Below are positions 10,260 to 20,335 of a DNA stretch of 64,000 nt, in pieces (positions within the stretch are counted from its first letter, which is position 1; each line of letters begins with the position of its first letter). Under the pieces are notes generated by a model, which was not told where the DNA came from, ran no database searches, and saw nothing but the letters and a program-made list of their open reading frames with translations. Origin of the DNA: Maea johnstoni (taxonomy: Eukaryota > Annelida > Polychaeta > Spionida > Magelonidae). The stretch spans positions 34,005,503 through 34,069,502 of the forward strand of contig OZ012699.1 in assembly GCA_963942565.1 (NCBI GenBank), in the 5' to 3' direction. The translations under genes were made by a program, and so were the position numbers.

Positions 10260-10940
10260 AAAAATTGAAATAAATCCATTTCATTCAGTCTTTTTGAAAT
10301 ATCAAGCCTATTCCCCAAGACGAATATTACTTATTTACCTTTAAAATAGCTCATATAAAATCACAAACATAATTTAGGTGTCAGAAATCCATGTTATATT
10401 TAAACTTATAATGCAAATTCTAGACCTCAAACAGCCAAGAACTCAATTATCGCTCACAGAGAAATCATGCTTTCAGCCCTTATCAGAACTTAGTCAAACA
10501 AGGTGACAAAACTTCCCTCTGTATGGCTCACTTTAATCCCAACCCCAACAAACTTGGTATCATTTTAAAGCTTATTTTATGTAGAATTAATTTTACTTAC
10601 TGCGAATAGTGTCTGTTTCCATCCTCTTGCAGAAAAATGCAAGCAAAAACGAAAATGATGTGTCTGACTGCTTCAGCAGTCATCAAAATATTTTGCGGGA
10701 ATTGCATTTGAATCCTAGAGGGGTATAGAATATTACCTACTTAAAATTATCCACCAATCACAAGCAAGGACTCCGGCACACACCCCCATCCAAGATGATG
10801 TCAGCATAAATTAACCCAAAAATCCAGGTCACACTCACACTCAGTCACAAACTCTCACCTACTCCAGCAAAAGTGATCATAAAATCCTTCAACATTGACC
10901 GATTTTCTTCATTTCTTTTTAAAAGAAAGCTAAGAATGTT
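10260..10940. other. AT-rich spacer upstream of Harbinger gene
   Basis: No coding or repeat signal is recognised. It presumably holds the missing 5' exon and promoter of the downstream transposase, or unrelated host DNA. Confidence 0.35.
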
Positions 10941-10950
10941 GGCAATTGAA

Positions 10951-11890
10951 CCTACTATGTTAAAAAAGTCGGTACCAACGATAAAGGCTTAAAAAATGCC
11001 AAAAATGTTGTTGGTGCCGTGGATTGCACACACGTACGCATCATCGCACCAAGCGAGCATGAGGCAGATTATGTCAACCGCAAGGGTTTTCACAGTCTTA
11101 ACGTGCAAATGATTTGCGATGCCCAGATGTTGATAACACAAGTGTCAGCCCGCTGTCCAGGGAGCGTTCATGACTCCCGCATTATTCGTGAAACTCAAAT
11201 CTACAGGGATTTTGAGGAAGGTGAGAATAATTAAAATGACCCAAATTCAAATGATATTTAATGCTGGTTGTAGTGTATTTAATTATATAATAAAGTAATT
11301 GATTGTAACCATCTTGAACCGCCCTACGTTTAAAATATTGGCAATTCCGTATTTAGCGAAGCACTCCGTTTTTCCATAATAGCGAATTGTTACATTCGCG
11401 TGTGAAGCATCTCCAAAAACACTATCTGAGTAGCGGTATTCTAATTCATGTAGTAATCTACCACTTATTCCCTACGATACTTATTATTTCAATTTATTCA
11501 AACCAACGTACCATTGTAGGTACGCTGGATGGCATATTGATTGGTGATGGGGGATACGCCTGCAAAAGGTTCTTGATGGTACCTTACCATGAGCCGGCAA
11601 ACCCCCATCAGGTCCAATTTAATAATTCCCTCTGCCGAACAAGGGCCAGGATAGAGCAGACATTCGGCATCCTCAAGGCACGATTTCAATGTCTGAAGTC
11701 TTCGAGAGTGAAGCCCTATCGTGCTGCGAGGATGACGGTGTGCTGCTCTGTCCTGCACAACATAGCCACCGGTAGGGGTGAACTACAGCCACCTTTGGAG
11801 GAGGACGTAATGAACTTTAACAAACACGATGCTGGATGGGCACAAGAAGGGCGGATGGTTAGGGACCATATTGCCAACCATTATTTCTAG
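10951..11890 (+). CDS. PIF/Harbinger DDE transposase, two exons
   Basis: Exon 1 (about 10951-11220) encodes NAKNVVGAVDCTHVRIIAPS and HSLNVQMICDAQ; the D of VDCTH is the first catalytic Asp of the DDE_Tnp_4 (HARBI1-like) family. It ends at GAAG|gtgaga. A ~300-bp intron ends at cattgtag, and exon 2 (11520-11890) opens TLDGILIGDGGYACKR (second Asp in GDGGY), then RARIEQTFGILKARFQ (catalytic Glu) and HNIATGRGE, closing at a stop after IANHYF. The phase across the intron is consistent. The N-terminal helix-turn-helix part is not found upstream, so the gene is 5'-incomplete or has unrecognised exons. The Myb-type partner at 12720-14077 is convergent, the usual two-gene Harbinger make-up. The exons shown have no stops. 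Confidence 0.8.
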
Positions 11891-11984
11891 GTAAAACAGC
11901 TGCATTATAGGGGTTTGTTATATTCGCGTGTGGTCCGTCACCAAAAGTGCCATATGAGTAGTGGTATTCTAATTCAACAACTAA
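11389..11984. repeat. Direct repeat pair around Harbinger exon 2
   Basis: About 68 bp at 11389-11460 (inside the intron) recurs at 11917-11984 just past the stop codon. Both carry 'attcgcgtgtg...gagtagtggtattctaattca' with roughly 80% identity. This could be an ancient tandem duplication or an element-specific internal repeat. Confidence 0.65.
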
Positions 11985-12127
11985 AACGTGACCACAACAA
12001 CTTTTCTAACATTTGATTTGCAGAGTAATGTGTACCACATAATTGAATGACAACTTAAAAAAGTCAGTTTTTTAAGGCATTTTATTTTTATTCACATGGT
12101 ATCAGAATACAGGCAGGGTGTTATAAC

Positions 12128-12659
12128 CAACCTTCATATTAGAAGTATACTGCTGTCTAAACACCTCCTAACAGACACGAAGTAGAGGCACTTTGAGCAG
12201 CCACTTCAATCTATTAACAGCTTATCTCAGTAGCTTATGTGCACATAAAACATTAGCATTGACGAACCTGTTCATGTCTTATGTGCACATACGTTTCTGA
12301 GATTATCTATTAATAGGTTAAAATGGCCGCTCAAAGTTCCTAAACTTTGTGTCTGTAATGCCGCAGTCACACTAGGCTCCGACTACTTATGGCATATTGA
12401 TTGTAAAAATTTTATATATTTTATATATTTTTTATATTTTAAAAATCGGCAGGGCGGACTCGATTTTTTCACCTATGGGCTCCATCTAAAAAGTCGGCAT
12501 ATACGATCTTAACCCAGTACCGACTTTTTAGATGGAGCCGAAAGGTGAAAAAATCGAGTCCGCCCAGCCGATTTTTAGAATCGTGCGATAGTCGGACCCT
12601 AGTGTGACTGCGGCATTAGAAAGTGTTTAGACAGAAGTATACTTTGAATATGAAGGTTG
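12128..12659. mobile_element. Palindromic MITE (outer)
   Basis: The ends 'caaccttcatatt...agtatac..ctgtctaaacac' at 12128-12160 recur inverted at 12625-12659. The arms continue inward through cagacacgaagt, cactttgagc.gcc and cttatgtgcacat, giving a foldback of about 270 bp without the inner insertion. No target duplication is evident. A second MITE is inserted in the right arm. Confidence 0.75.
12358..12616. mobile_element. Palindromic MITE nested in the outer MITE, TA duplication
   Basis: Long near-perfect inverted repeats: ATGCCGCAGTCACACTAG at the left and its complement at the right, extending through 'ggctccatctaaaaagtcgg' to an AT-rich loop. It is flanked by TA (12356-12357 and 12617-12618), which fits Tc1/mariner-type target choice. 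Removing it restores the right arm of the outer element, so it is the younger insertion. Confidence 0.8.
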
Positions 12660-12719
12660 CCAGTGTTTGGAACTAGGGTTTAAGGTTTTTTGTAATAACT
12701 AATCCTCATTTTTCATTTT

Positions 12720-14077
12720 TTAAATTTGAAGTTGAAGTTTCTCAGCCTTTAACTGTAAAACTGTGACGTACCAGTCAGTTAACTCTGCTGACGTGTACTT
12801 GGCTTTTTTTGCTTTCCGTGGTGGTGAGCAGTCCTGAAAGTAATGAAAGGGTTAAGCATAACTAGTATGCAACACATATGTACAACAAACATATATATCT
12901 TTACACATGGCTCGAGCAAACGCTGAAACTGCCGAGCGATTAATCGACATATTACGAGCCCTAACTATCCATCGCATGTGCGTTGAAATCAACAGCTGAG
13001 CAAAATGAATTGCTGTCAATCAAGCTAATTGGAACCGCCCCATGCCTTGCTAAGCCAATGAGCAACATAAATTGCTGTCAATCACGCTAACTGTTGACAA
13101 GTCTTATTTCAAAATGGTGCCGCCCAAGCTGTAGTCCACTCTACACACAGAAATACAATACGTATTTCCGATTTCGCACCGATCGTCTTTTGGTGGATAT
13201 GGGCACTAGAAATGATCTTAATAATCTAAAATCAATCGCAAACTTTGGAAATCTAAATCTTTTCTTCTTATATCAATGGAATTTACTTGATGGCCGACTT
13301 TTGTTGAAATGTGTCCTTGGATGAATCGGGGGTGGGCGAAATTCCCCAGTAATTATTTCGTAAATGTATTATAGTGGCCGAGTTTCCTAGGGCGGTCGAG
13401 ATTTCCGAGAATTTACGGTAACACTTAATGCGTCTATATTTGCCACTTCCATGAATGGCACCACAGCATTGGCCTCAAAGCCAATAGATGGTGTTGCTGC
13501 CTCCATTGCCCCTGCACTAGCTGCCTCCTCCTCTCCAGTATCTACGACAGGTGAGACCCTAAGGATCCCATCCTGATCTGAAACATAACAATAAAAAATA
13601 ATAAAAAAGCATATTCTGGTTTGTAAAAGGTGAAATGACCTTTAAGTGCTCTGGCCGTAATGGGTTAATGAAATAACCCTTTACTAATTCTAAATCTAAA
13701 CTAATAGTTGCGAGTGATAGGTTATTCAACCCATTATAGCTTAACCCTCATGCTGCTGCTGGCTAATTTGGCAAATACAAAATGATACATAAAACTGGAC
13801 TGAAACCCTGGCACATGGTACTCATATGAAAGTACTCAGTGAGAGCTATCTAATGAATGCCAACATGACAATCTTTGACTCTAACTACAGCAACCATAAT
13901 TTCACTTACCAGGGAGTACTCCCACTACTTGATATTGGTGGGCATCGATACCCCCCTCAATGCCATCCATGACTGGCCTGCCTCGGTTTATAGAAATGGC
14001 CAAGTCTTCGGCCTCCATCAATGGAGGGGCGACTGGTCCTCCACCAGTTCGTTTGATGTTTTTTTTTTTGTTGTTTG
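12720..14077 (-). CDS. Harbinger-associated Myb/SANT-like protein, three 3' exons
   Basis: Three minus-strand exons with good splice sites and consistent phase. Exon 1, 14077-13910, encodes IKRTGGGPVAPPLMEAEDLA and ends at CCCTG|GTAAGT. Exon 2, 13577-13417, encodes DQDGILRVSPVVDTGEEEAA and onward to DALSVT|gtaaat. Exon 3, 12833-12720, encodes DCSPPRKAKKAKYTSAELTD and a helical QLKAEKLQLQI tail with a stop. The 'TGGGP.PPL...GI.GGID' block is characteristic of the Myb/SANT-like (MSANTD/Myb_DNA-bind_5) proteins that pair with HARBI1-type transposases and help it bind DNA and enter the nucleus. The Myb domain exon itself was not found upstream, so the gene is N-terminally incomplete. It converges on the transposase at 10951-11890 and was probably one element with it. 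Confidence 0.7.
12906..13095 (+). repeat. Partial copy of the 59024-59464 hAT-type MITE
   Basis: The block starting 'ggctcgagcaa.cgctgaaactgccgagcg' and running to 'ctgtcaatcacgctaa' matches about 59055-59235 with few differences. Both ends of the element are missing here. Confidence 0.75.
13741..13875 (+). repeat. Truncated piggyBac-type MITE
   Basis: TTAA followed by CCCTCATGCTGCTGCTGGCTAA and the internal text 'tgaaaccctggcacat...gagagct'. It is the same family as 62853-63059, with the right end missing. Confidence 0.65.
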
Positions 14078-15013
14078 CTGCAATTACAAAATAATATTGT
14101 AATATTATAACAACAGTTACACTGAAAAAGTTCTGGGTGGAAATGGGTTAACTTAATTACCTTTAAGGTGCTCTGGTCTGAGTTAACCCATTACAACCTA
14201 AAATACATTTAGGGTTTCTTTAATAATTATCTTTCAAGCGAATGTTTGCTTGTCGAAGCTTAAGTTCAGAATTTTTACACCTAATATCATATTGTACTTT
14301 TTAAAATTGTATATTCTATAATGGTATAAAACTTTCTCAAGTGTTTTTTATTTATGCTTTGACTGATTATACATGTAAGTTAAAATAGTTGTTTCCAGCA
14401 CAATATACATGTTCTTCATGTCTTGTATATAAACTCACCGCTTTGCAGTATATTTTTATATTTAATGCGGCATTGGTCCCCGTTCCTCCTCACAGATGGA
14501 TTAGAGCTGAAAAAAACGATAACAGTTATTAAATTTAATGAAGCAATAACAATTACTAGTGGTCGAACGATTAAGCGAGAACTCGAGCACTTGGTTGAGG
14601 TGAGGCCGACTCAAATGAAATCGATTAACTGTTCAAAATATTTTTCGATCAATCGATGCAAAAAATATCATCGCATCCGAACCCTAACAATTGCAATAAC
14701 TAAAGATTTTTCTTATTTCCTTTCATTTCAGCTGGAGAAAATGGACAATGGCAGTATTAAGAAGACACAGACACTATTGGAGTAAGGTTGACCCATGGAC
14801 TCGAACATGACGTCTTTTAGGCAACGGTTACTTGATTTATTGGTTCACGGATCCTTCCCAGACCAATTATACAAACTTTCTATTTTCTAACACACAGAAA
14901 TCTCCCTCGGGAGGGTGGTAAAGAAATAAGTTTAATTTTTGGCTAGTACTGCAATACATATTTAAAACCATACATTTGGATATCAAAAGAATGTTTGTTC
15001 AATGAGATGATGC

Positions 15014-15300
15014 ATGGAACAGTTTTAGATGAGTACCCATATGCTAGGGTTTCAAGATTTTCGCATATTTTTGTATTGGCCAATTGAGACACCAGAATCA
15101 TACGGGTTAAGGTTAAGGTGTTCTTAATATTCAGATGTTTTTTTGCAACCAGGTCAATTAACTACACGCCCTTGGATAAAGCTTTCAAATGTATACCAAC
15201 ATGACAGGGTTAAGGTATTTCTAAAATATTATGGATTTCAGAAAAACTTCATGTATTTTTGTGTCTTAAACAAAAGTAGCCTCGGCACTGAAAGGGTTAG
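15014..15300. repeat. Decayed piggyBac-type MITE copies
   Basis: A minus-oriented copy ends at ttaacccgtatgattctgg read in reverse (about 15014-15115), and a plus-oriented partial copy (about 15172-15300) ends 'gcctcggcactgaaagggtta'. Both match the family whole at 62853-63059. Confidence 0.5.
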
Positions 15301-15308
15301 GAATTTGT

Positions 15309-15900
15309 AGTAATGTCACTGATATGAAATTTTATCGATTTATATATATTTCGATTCGGTTCGATTCGATTCGATACACCGTAAAGTGCTCGTAGGGCAC
15401 AATTATGTATTAGGTTGTAACTGATATCCCCTTTTTTTCCGATTTGATTGATTTTTATGTAGAGCTGCACTCACGGAGGGAGATCAACTCACTCAACACC
15501 ACTTAAATGTATACATTGGAGATTGTAAAGAAGACATGACAGTGATGAGCAGTTATGTATGTTTATAATGTGTGTTAGGTGCTCTGTGTTACGTTTGTGT
15601 TCCCAACATAGACGAGCTCACGATTTGAACATTTCAGCTCGAGCTCGGTGAGTTTGCCCCAGGGCTCGAGCAACTCGAGTTTGTGTGTGGTGAGTGCAGC
15701 ACTATTGTTATGGCCATATGCCTGAGTAAAGTACACCATTCCTTTCAATATATTTTACAAATGCCATAAAAAATACTTAAATATTAAGTCTGAGTTTCGC
15801 TTTGGGTGAGTTTAACAGGAAAATGTTGGGCAAAAGTGAATTTATTTGACAAAGTGAAAATGTTGATTTATCGATTCGTCGACTATCGATGACATCCCTT
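15309..15900. mobile_element. hAT-type MITE, outer member of a nest
   Basis: Ends AGTAATGTCACTGATA and (complemented) AAGGGATGTCATCGATA form imperfect inverted repeats. The flanks carry a direct GGAATTTGT (15300-15308 and 15901-15909), an 8-9-bp duplication typical of hAT. The interior is rich in tcgatt/cgattcg words. A second hAT-type MITE sits inside it. Confidence 0.7.
15460..15704. mobile_element. hAT-type MITE, inner member of a nest
   Basis: Inverted ends TAGAGCTGCACTCAC / GTGAGTGCAGCACTA with 8-bp flanks TTTTTATG and TTGTTATG (one mismatch). It is the same family as 62330-62788, which has a perfect 8-bp duplication. The interior has 'gctcgagctcgg' GC-rich arms. Confidence 0.8.
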
Positions 15901-16640
15901 GGAATTTGTGAGAGAATAGGAATAGGCAAAGGGAAATGTGATTCTATTACAACTTGAATATTAGAGTAAACTCCTGTTTCATATTAAAAGTTTTAATTTT
16001 AGTGTATGTATGACTTTTACCTTTTTACTCAAGTGCATGTAACATTATTTATTCAATGACTTGCTCAAATATTGCTTTAGAAGATCAGCTTCATGCTGTT
16101 AATTTGGATTTGTGGGCTTAATTTGAGGAGTATGGTATTTTTGATGTTGTAAAACCAGTCAGTGCTTAACGCATGACTTTGTTAATGAAGATGTGTACCC
16201 ATATGCTAGGGTTTCAGTCATTTTTAAGATTTTTGCACCATATTGTATTGGCCAACTTAGCCACCGGCAGCATAAGGATTATAACCACACCTGGAGACAT
16301 GAGGAAATATGTTGGTAGCAAACATATCTAAGAGACTAAGGATGCATATGTATATGAAATATTACAAATGAAATTGAAGTACTTCCCTGCCTGATTGTAA
16401 TCCTAAACATAAAATTTTGCAATAAACAAATACCGGTACATGTAATGAATTTTTTTATCTTGGTGCTATCCATCATACAATACCATCCATATCCAAATAT
16501 TTAAGAATTCTTTTGATTTGAAAAAAAACAGTGAAAGTTTAAGTCCTCCAATAACATTTATAAGTGCATGGTAGTTGTAAACAATCAGTCATACAGACAC
16601 AGGACTTCTATTAGTCCTGACTGAGAAGAGAATGGATATA
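15901..16640. other. Non-coding with a decayed MITE fragment
   Basis: No gene is recognised. A short piece at about 16195-16285 ('gtacccatatgctagggtttcag') matches the piggyBac-type MITE family. Confidence 0.35.
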
Positions 16641-16645
16641 ATTAA

Positions 16646-16752
16646 CCCTTATGCTGCTAGTTGGTAATTTCATGAATACAAAATGATGCAAAAAAGCTGA
16701 AAAATGACTAAAACATTGTGCTTTGGATGAAAACAGCCTTAGCATTGGGAGG
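16646..16752 (+). mobile_element. Short piggyBac-type MITE with TTAA flanks
   Basis: CCCTTATGCTGCTAG at the left and GCATTGGGAGG at the right, bracketed by TTAA (16642-16645 and 16753-16756). It is internally deleted relative to the ~207-bp copy at 62853-63059. TTAA duplication with CCC ends points to piggyBac. Confidence 0.7.
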
Positions 16753-16759
16753 TTAACAG

Positions 16760-17690
16760 ATCTTTTCCCTTGATAAATGTGAGAGATAAAAGGTTTGAAG
16801 TTAATACTCCTTATGAAAATTGTAAGTTTGATATATAGGAAGGCCTGTCATATCCACATCACATCCAACCTTGGCCGTATTCAGACCTTTTCGGTAGATG
16901 GCACTGCAGTACATATGCTGGTGTGGGAAGTTATAAAAATGTGTGTATAAATAATCTCCTTCATTGGCAATTGTATGAATTTAATAGTCAACAGTCAGTA
17001 GGCCACATGACCTGTGTAAGTCGGAGCATTGGTTTACATAGAATAATAAGGTAAAATCCTAAGTGTCTAGGCTAATCCCAAATTATAGTGGATTTAGGGG
17101 AAACCAGAGTACCAGCCAAACCCCAGTCTAAACCCAAGTGACTGGTAACTTTCCCTTATGCCCCATGTATATCCAGAATCATATCCACTGAACACTGTCT
17201 TGAAGAGTAATTTTTGAGGGTTTTGGTGTCCAAATGACACCCAGATGGGCTAAGACTATGTATCAGATGTAACAATTATGAATGAAGTATTTTTCAATTT
17301 CGACTTTTTAAATGAAGAACTATTAAATATGTTTTTATACCTACTTGACTTTCTTCATGCCTAATAATAAGATTATACAGTTGTCTTTCTGACCATTTAG
17401 ACATGCTGGTTATCAAGTGTTAAAAGTAGAGTGAATACGAAATATGGATCTACCACACAATGAACAAGCTCTCCAGTCCTTAGACAACCCACCTGCTTGA
17501 GAAAAGTGGAGCATGTCACAACCATTTCAAAAGTTTCACTGATACAAGACATTAGGTACATAGAATGATGATGTGAAGCAATTCTCATGCTACGTGAGTA
17601 TATAGGGTTTGTGTGATTAATTTTGTAGATTGGATTACTGACTTTTGACCACTCAAATTTCATAAAAATTCAGTTTTGACCCACTGTTTC
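16760..17690. other. Non-coding, nothing firm
   Basis: Only weak traces of the 'gtcttagccag' repeat family (about 17195-17255 and 17690-17715) are seen. Confidence 0.35.
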
Positions 17691-17769
17691 GAAATCCTGG
17701 GTAAGACCATGCTGCCTTGGTTCACTTGAAGGATCAGCTAAAAGAAACAATCAAATAACTTTCGTCTAA

Positions 17770-18668
17770 CTAAAGTGCAGCTAGCGACCAGGGATAAGCT
17801 GACCACAGAGGTGCTTGCCATGGCAGGTATACGCCTGTGACACGCATCAGCGGGAGGATGATCCCCAGCCAGCTGCAGCACCCCCTGCTGACCCTGCACA
17901 AGAAGAAGACTTGTTAGTTGCAAATTTCAAGTACAACCAACTCGAGCATTTGGTCTTAAAATAACCTGAGCACTTGAGTTTTGAAAATTTGTTGATATAG
18001 ATATATATTTTCCTAAAGTTGACGTTTCATTTACTCAAATATCAGTGGCAGAGAGTGAAAAAGAGATGAATGACGCTCGAGAGTTGCGTAGTTGGTAGGA
18101 GACTGTAGATCAACTCACTTAAAAGGCTACTCTAGCAAAAAGGTGTTTTTTATAGAACTGGCATTGAAGCATGGGGTGGCAGTGAGAAAGGCAGCAATGA
18201 TGCAATCATCTATGGATGGCTTGAGCTGAGATGGTGTAAGTGGGCAAAGGCTTTTTTTCATTTACCAGATGAGCAAGTGGTTCTTTTTCATCCAAGTAAT
18301 ACAGAACGAGCACTTAATTCTTTGACTGCTACCAAATTGAAAGCATACTTTGACAAAAATGTGGAAAATATCAGTGCTTCTGTAATACATTACCCTAATT
18401 TTCCAGTTCATTATACTTGGGATTCTAAAAACAAGGTATGGAAAACCATGTAATTAGGTGAGTAGTGATTGTACATCCAAATCAAGGTGAAACTTTCTAT
18501 CTTCGTCTTTTATTTCACCACACATCTGGAGCAAGCAGTTCAAAGAATTGAGGACAGTTAATGGTTATGTATGTGAAACTTTTAAACAATGTTGTAAACT
18601 CCTCAATCTCTTTCAGGACGACAATAATTGGTTTGATTGCTTGAATGAAGGCACTCAAAGTCCAGCCA
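17770..18668 (+). pseudogene. Helitron helicase fragment, duplicate unit 1
   Basis: The first unit of a 1.1-kb-period direct duplication (unit 2 is 18896-20107). It opens with a short frame VQLATRDKLTTEVLAMAGIR that also closes the hAT-like exon before unit 2. Then comes Helitron Rep/helicase sequence in broken frames: DEQVVLFHPSNTERALNSLT, YPNFPVHYTWDSKNKVW, GETFYLRLLFHHTSGASSSK and NLRTVNGYVCETFKQCCKLL. These match the conserved region ahead of the helicase P-loop in Helitron transposases. Stops and frame changes (e.g. after KVWKTM) show it is dead. Confidence 0.75.
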
Positions 18669-18689
18669 TTCAGGAGAGCAAGGTTCCAC

Positions 18690-18902
18690 ATAATTATCTG
18701 CGGAGAGGTCACCGACGTTCAACGAAGTGCTGCGCTGCCTAATCAAGCTGCTGCAGGTAATCGCAATGCTGCCACTCAATCCTGGCAACATTCGAAAGAT
18801 GAAGAAGGCCATGAAGACAAATATTGAAAAACGCCCCTTCGATGATTTCAACTTCAAAATTGCAGCTGCGTTGCATCCAAGGATCAAAGCACTGCAATTA
18901 AA
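18690..18902 (+). pseudogene. hAT (ZBED-like) transposase exon fragment
   Basis: An open frame RSPTFNEVLRCLIKLL...MKKAMKTNIEKRPFDDFN...KIAAALHPRIKALQL matches the hAT C-terminal half, where 'P-T-F-n-v-L' precedes the 'A-x-x-L-D/H-P-R-x-K-x-L' dimerisation block. It lies between the two Helitron duplication units and runs into the VQLATRDK segment that begins unit 2. This suggests the duplicated block carries hAT 3' sequence. Only about 70 residues remain and no catalytic residues are included. Confidence 0.5.
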
Positions 18903-20107
18903 GTGCAGCTAGCGACCAGGGATAAGCTAACCACAGAGGTGCTTGCCATGGCAGGTACGCCTGTGACAGGCATCAGCGGGAGGATGATCCCCAGCCAGCT
19001 GCAGCACCCCCTGCTGACCCTGCACAAGAAGCCTTGTTCAAAGTTGCAAATTACAAGTACAACCAACTCGAGCATTTAGTCTTAAAATAACCTGAGCGCT
19101 TGAGTTTTGAAAATTTGTTGATATAGATATATATTCTCCTAAACCCAGTAAACATGCCGATGGTAATCCAACCATTGGTGCGACGTTGGGCCAACGTACT
19201 AATGTCCGCCTGCCCCAACATCGGGCCAACGCTGGCAAATTCTAAAAATAGCATTTCTGTGATTATCCAGTTGCCAAAAATATGGTTGGCATGCCAACCG
19301 TTGACCAACATTGGCCCAATGTTGGAATGATGTTGGCATTATGTCCCCAACATTGGCCCGATGTTGGGGCAGGTGGACATTGGTACGTTGGCCCAACGTC
19401 GCACCAATGGTTGGCAGATGGTTGGCCCAACATTGGCCCATCATCGGCCCAACATTGGCATGTTTATGGGGAAGTTGACGTCTCATTTACTCAGATATCA
19501 GTGGCAGAGAGTGAAGAAGAGATGAATGACGCTCGAGAGTTGTGTAGTTGGTAGGAGACTGTAGATCAACTCACTTTAAAGGCTACTCTAGCAAAAAGGT
19601 GGTTTTCATAGATTTGGCATTGAAGCATGGGGTGGCAGTGAGAAAGGCAGCAATGATGCAATCATCTGTGGATGGTTTGAGCTGAGATAGTGTAAGTGGG
19701 CTTTTTTTCATTTACCTGAGGAGCAAGTGGTTCTTTTTTATCCAGTAATGCAGAAAGAGCACTTAATTATTTGACTGCTACCAAGTTGACAGCATACTTT
19801 GACAAAAATGTTGAAGATATCATTGCTTCTGAAATACTTTACCCTAATTTTCCCATTCATTATTCTAAAAACAAGGTATGGAAAACCATGTAATTGGACG
19901 AGTAGTAATTGTACATCCAAGTCAAGGTGAAACTTTCTATCTTCGTCTTTTATTGCACCTCACATCTGGAGTAAGCAGTTTGAAGATTTGAGGACAGGTA
20001 ATGGTTATGTATGTGAAACTTTTAAACAATGTTGTAAACTCTCAAATCTCTTTCAGGTTGACAATGAATGGTTTCATTGCTTGAATGAAGGCACTCAAAG
20101 TCCAGCC
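18896..20107 (+). repeat. Duplicate unit 2 (carries a 328-bp MITE)
   Basis: Direct repeat of 17770-18668, about 90% identical once the MITE at 19144-19471 is set aside. Landmarks: gtgcagctagcgaccaggg (17776/18902), ctcgagcattt.gtcttaaaa (17941/19069), caaagtccagcc (18657/20097). Confidence 0.85.
19144..19471. mobile_element. 328-bp palindromic MITE, copy 1
   Basis: Ends CCCAGTAAACATGCC and GGCATGTTTATGGGG, with ~100-bp inverted arms built from 'ttgggccaacgt' words. The duplicated Helitron unit 1 preserves the empty site (cctaaagttgacg at about 18013). Here it reads cctaaa|MITE|aagttgacg, so the target duplication is the 2-bp AA. Orientation is opposite to copies 2 and 3. Confidence 0.92.
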
Positions 20108-20335
20108 TCTTTCAAGAGGACTTCTTTGTTACTATTTAACATTTTTGTGAACCATCACGACCTTTACTTTTGTATACCACCATTCTTGACAACCTGAAAT
20201 AAGATTTTCTTTATGAAAGAAGACAAGGTTTGTCTGGGACATTTTTGAGGAAACAAGTAGAAATGACCTTTTGTGTGATCTTGATGAAAGTCTTCGTATC
20301 CAGAACTTTAAAACCATAGAAACGTCACATTGCAG
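19600..20335 (+). pseudogene. Helitron helicase fragment, 5' side of a large insertion
   Basis: In broken frames: EEQVVLFYPSNAERALNYLT, YLRLLLHLTSGVSSLKI, DLRTGNGYVCETFKQCCKLS, then EDFFVTI..HFCEPSRPLLL, DFLYERRQG and DLLCDLDESLRIQNFKTI. These follow the order of the Helitron helicase region ('RELFVTILLFCEPSDP', 'FLYRRR'). The frame stops making Helitron sense at about 20315 and resumes at 26741 with GFGLPPLNEEGRN, so the helicase is split by ~6.4 kb. Several stops mark it as dead. Confidence 0.7.

Noticed and set aside
19199-19554. Long open frames on both strands (about 90 codons, e.g. text with repeated NVGP/WANV)
   Set aside because: They are readings of the inverted arms of the 328-bp MITE. 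The same 'proteins' reappear at 32344-32671 and 37001-37328 fused to unrelated flanks.
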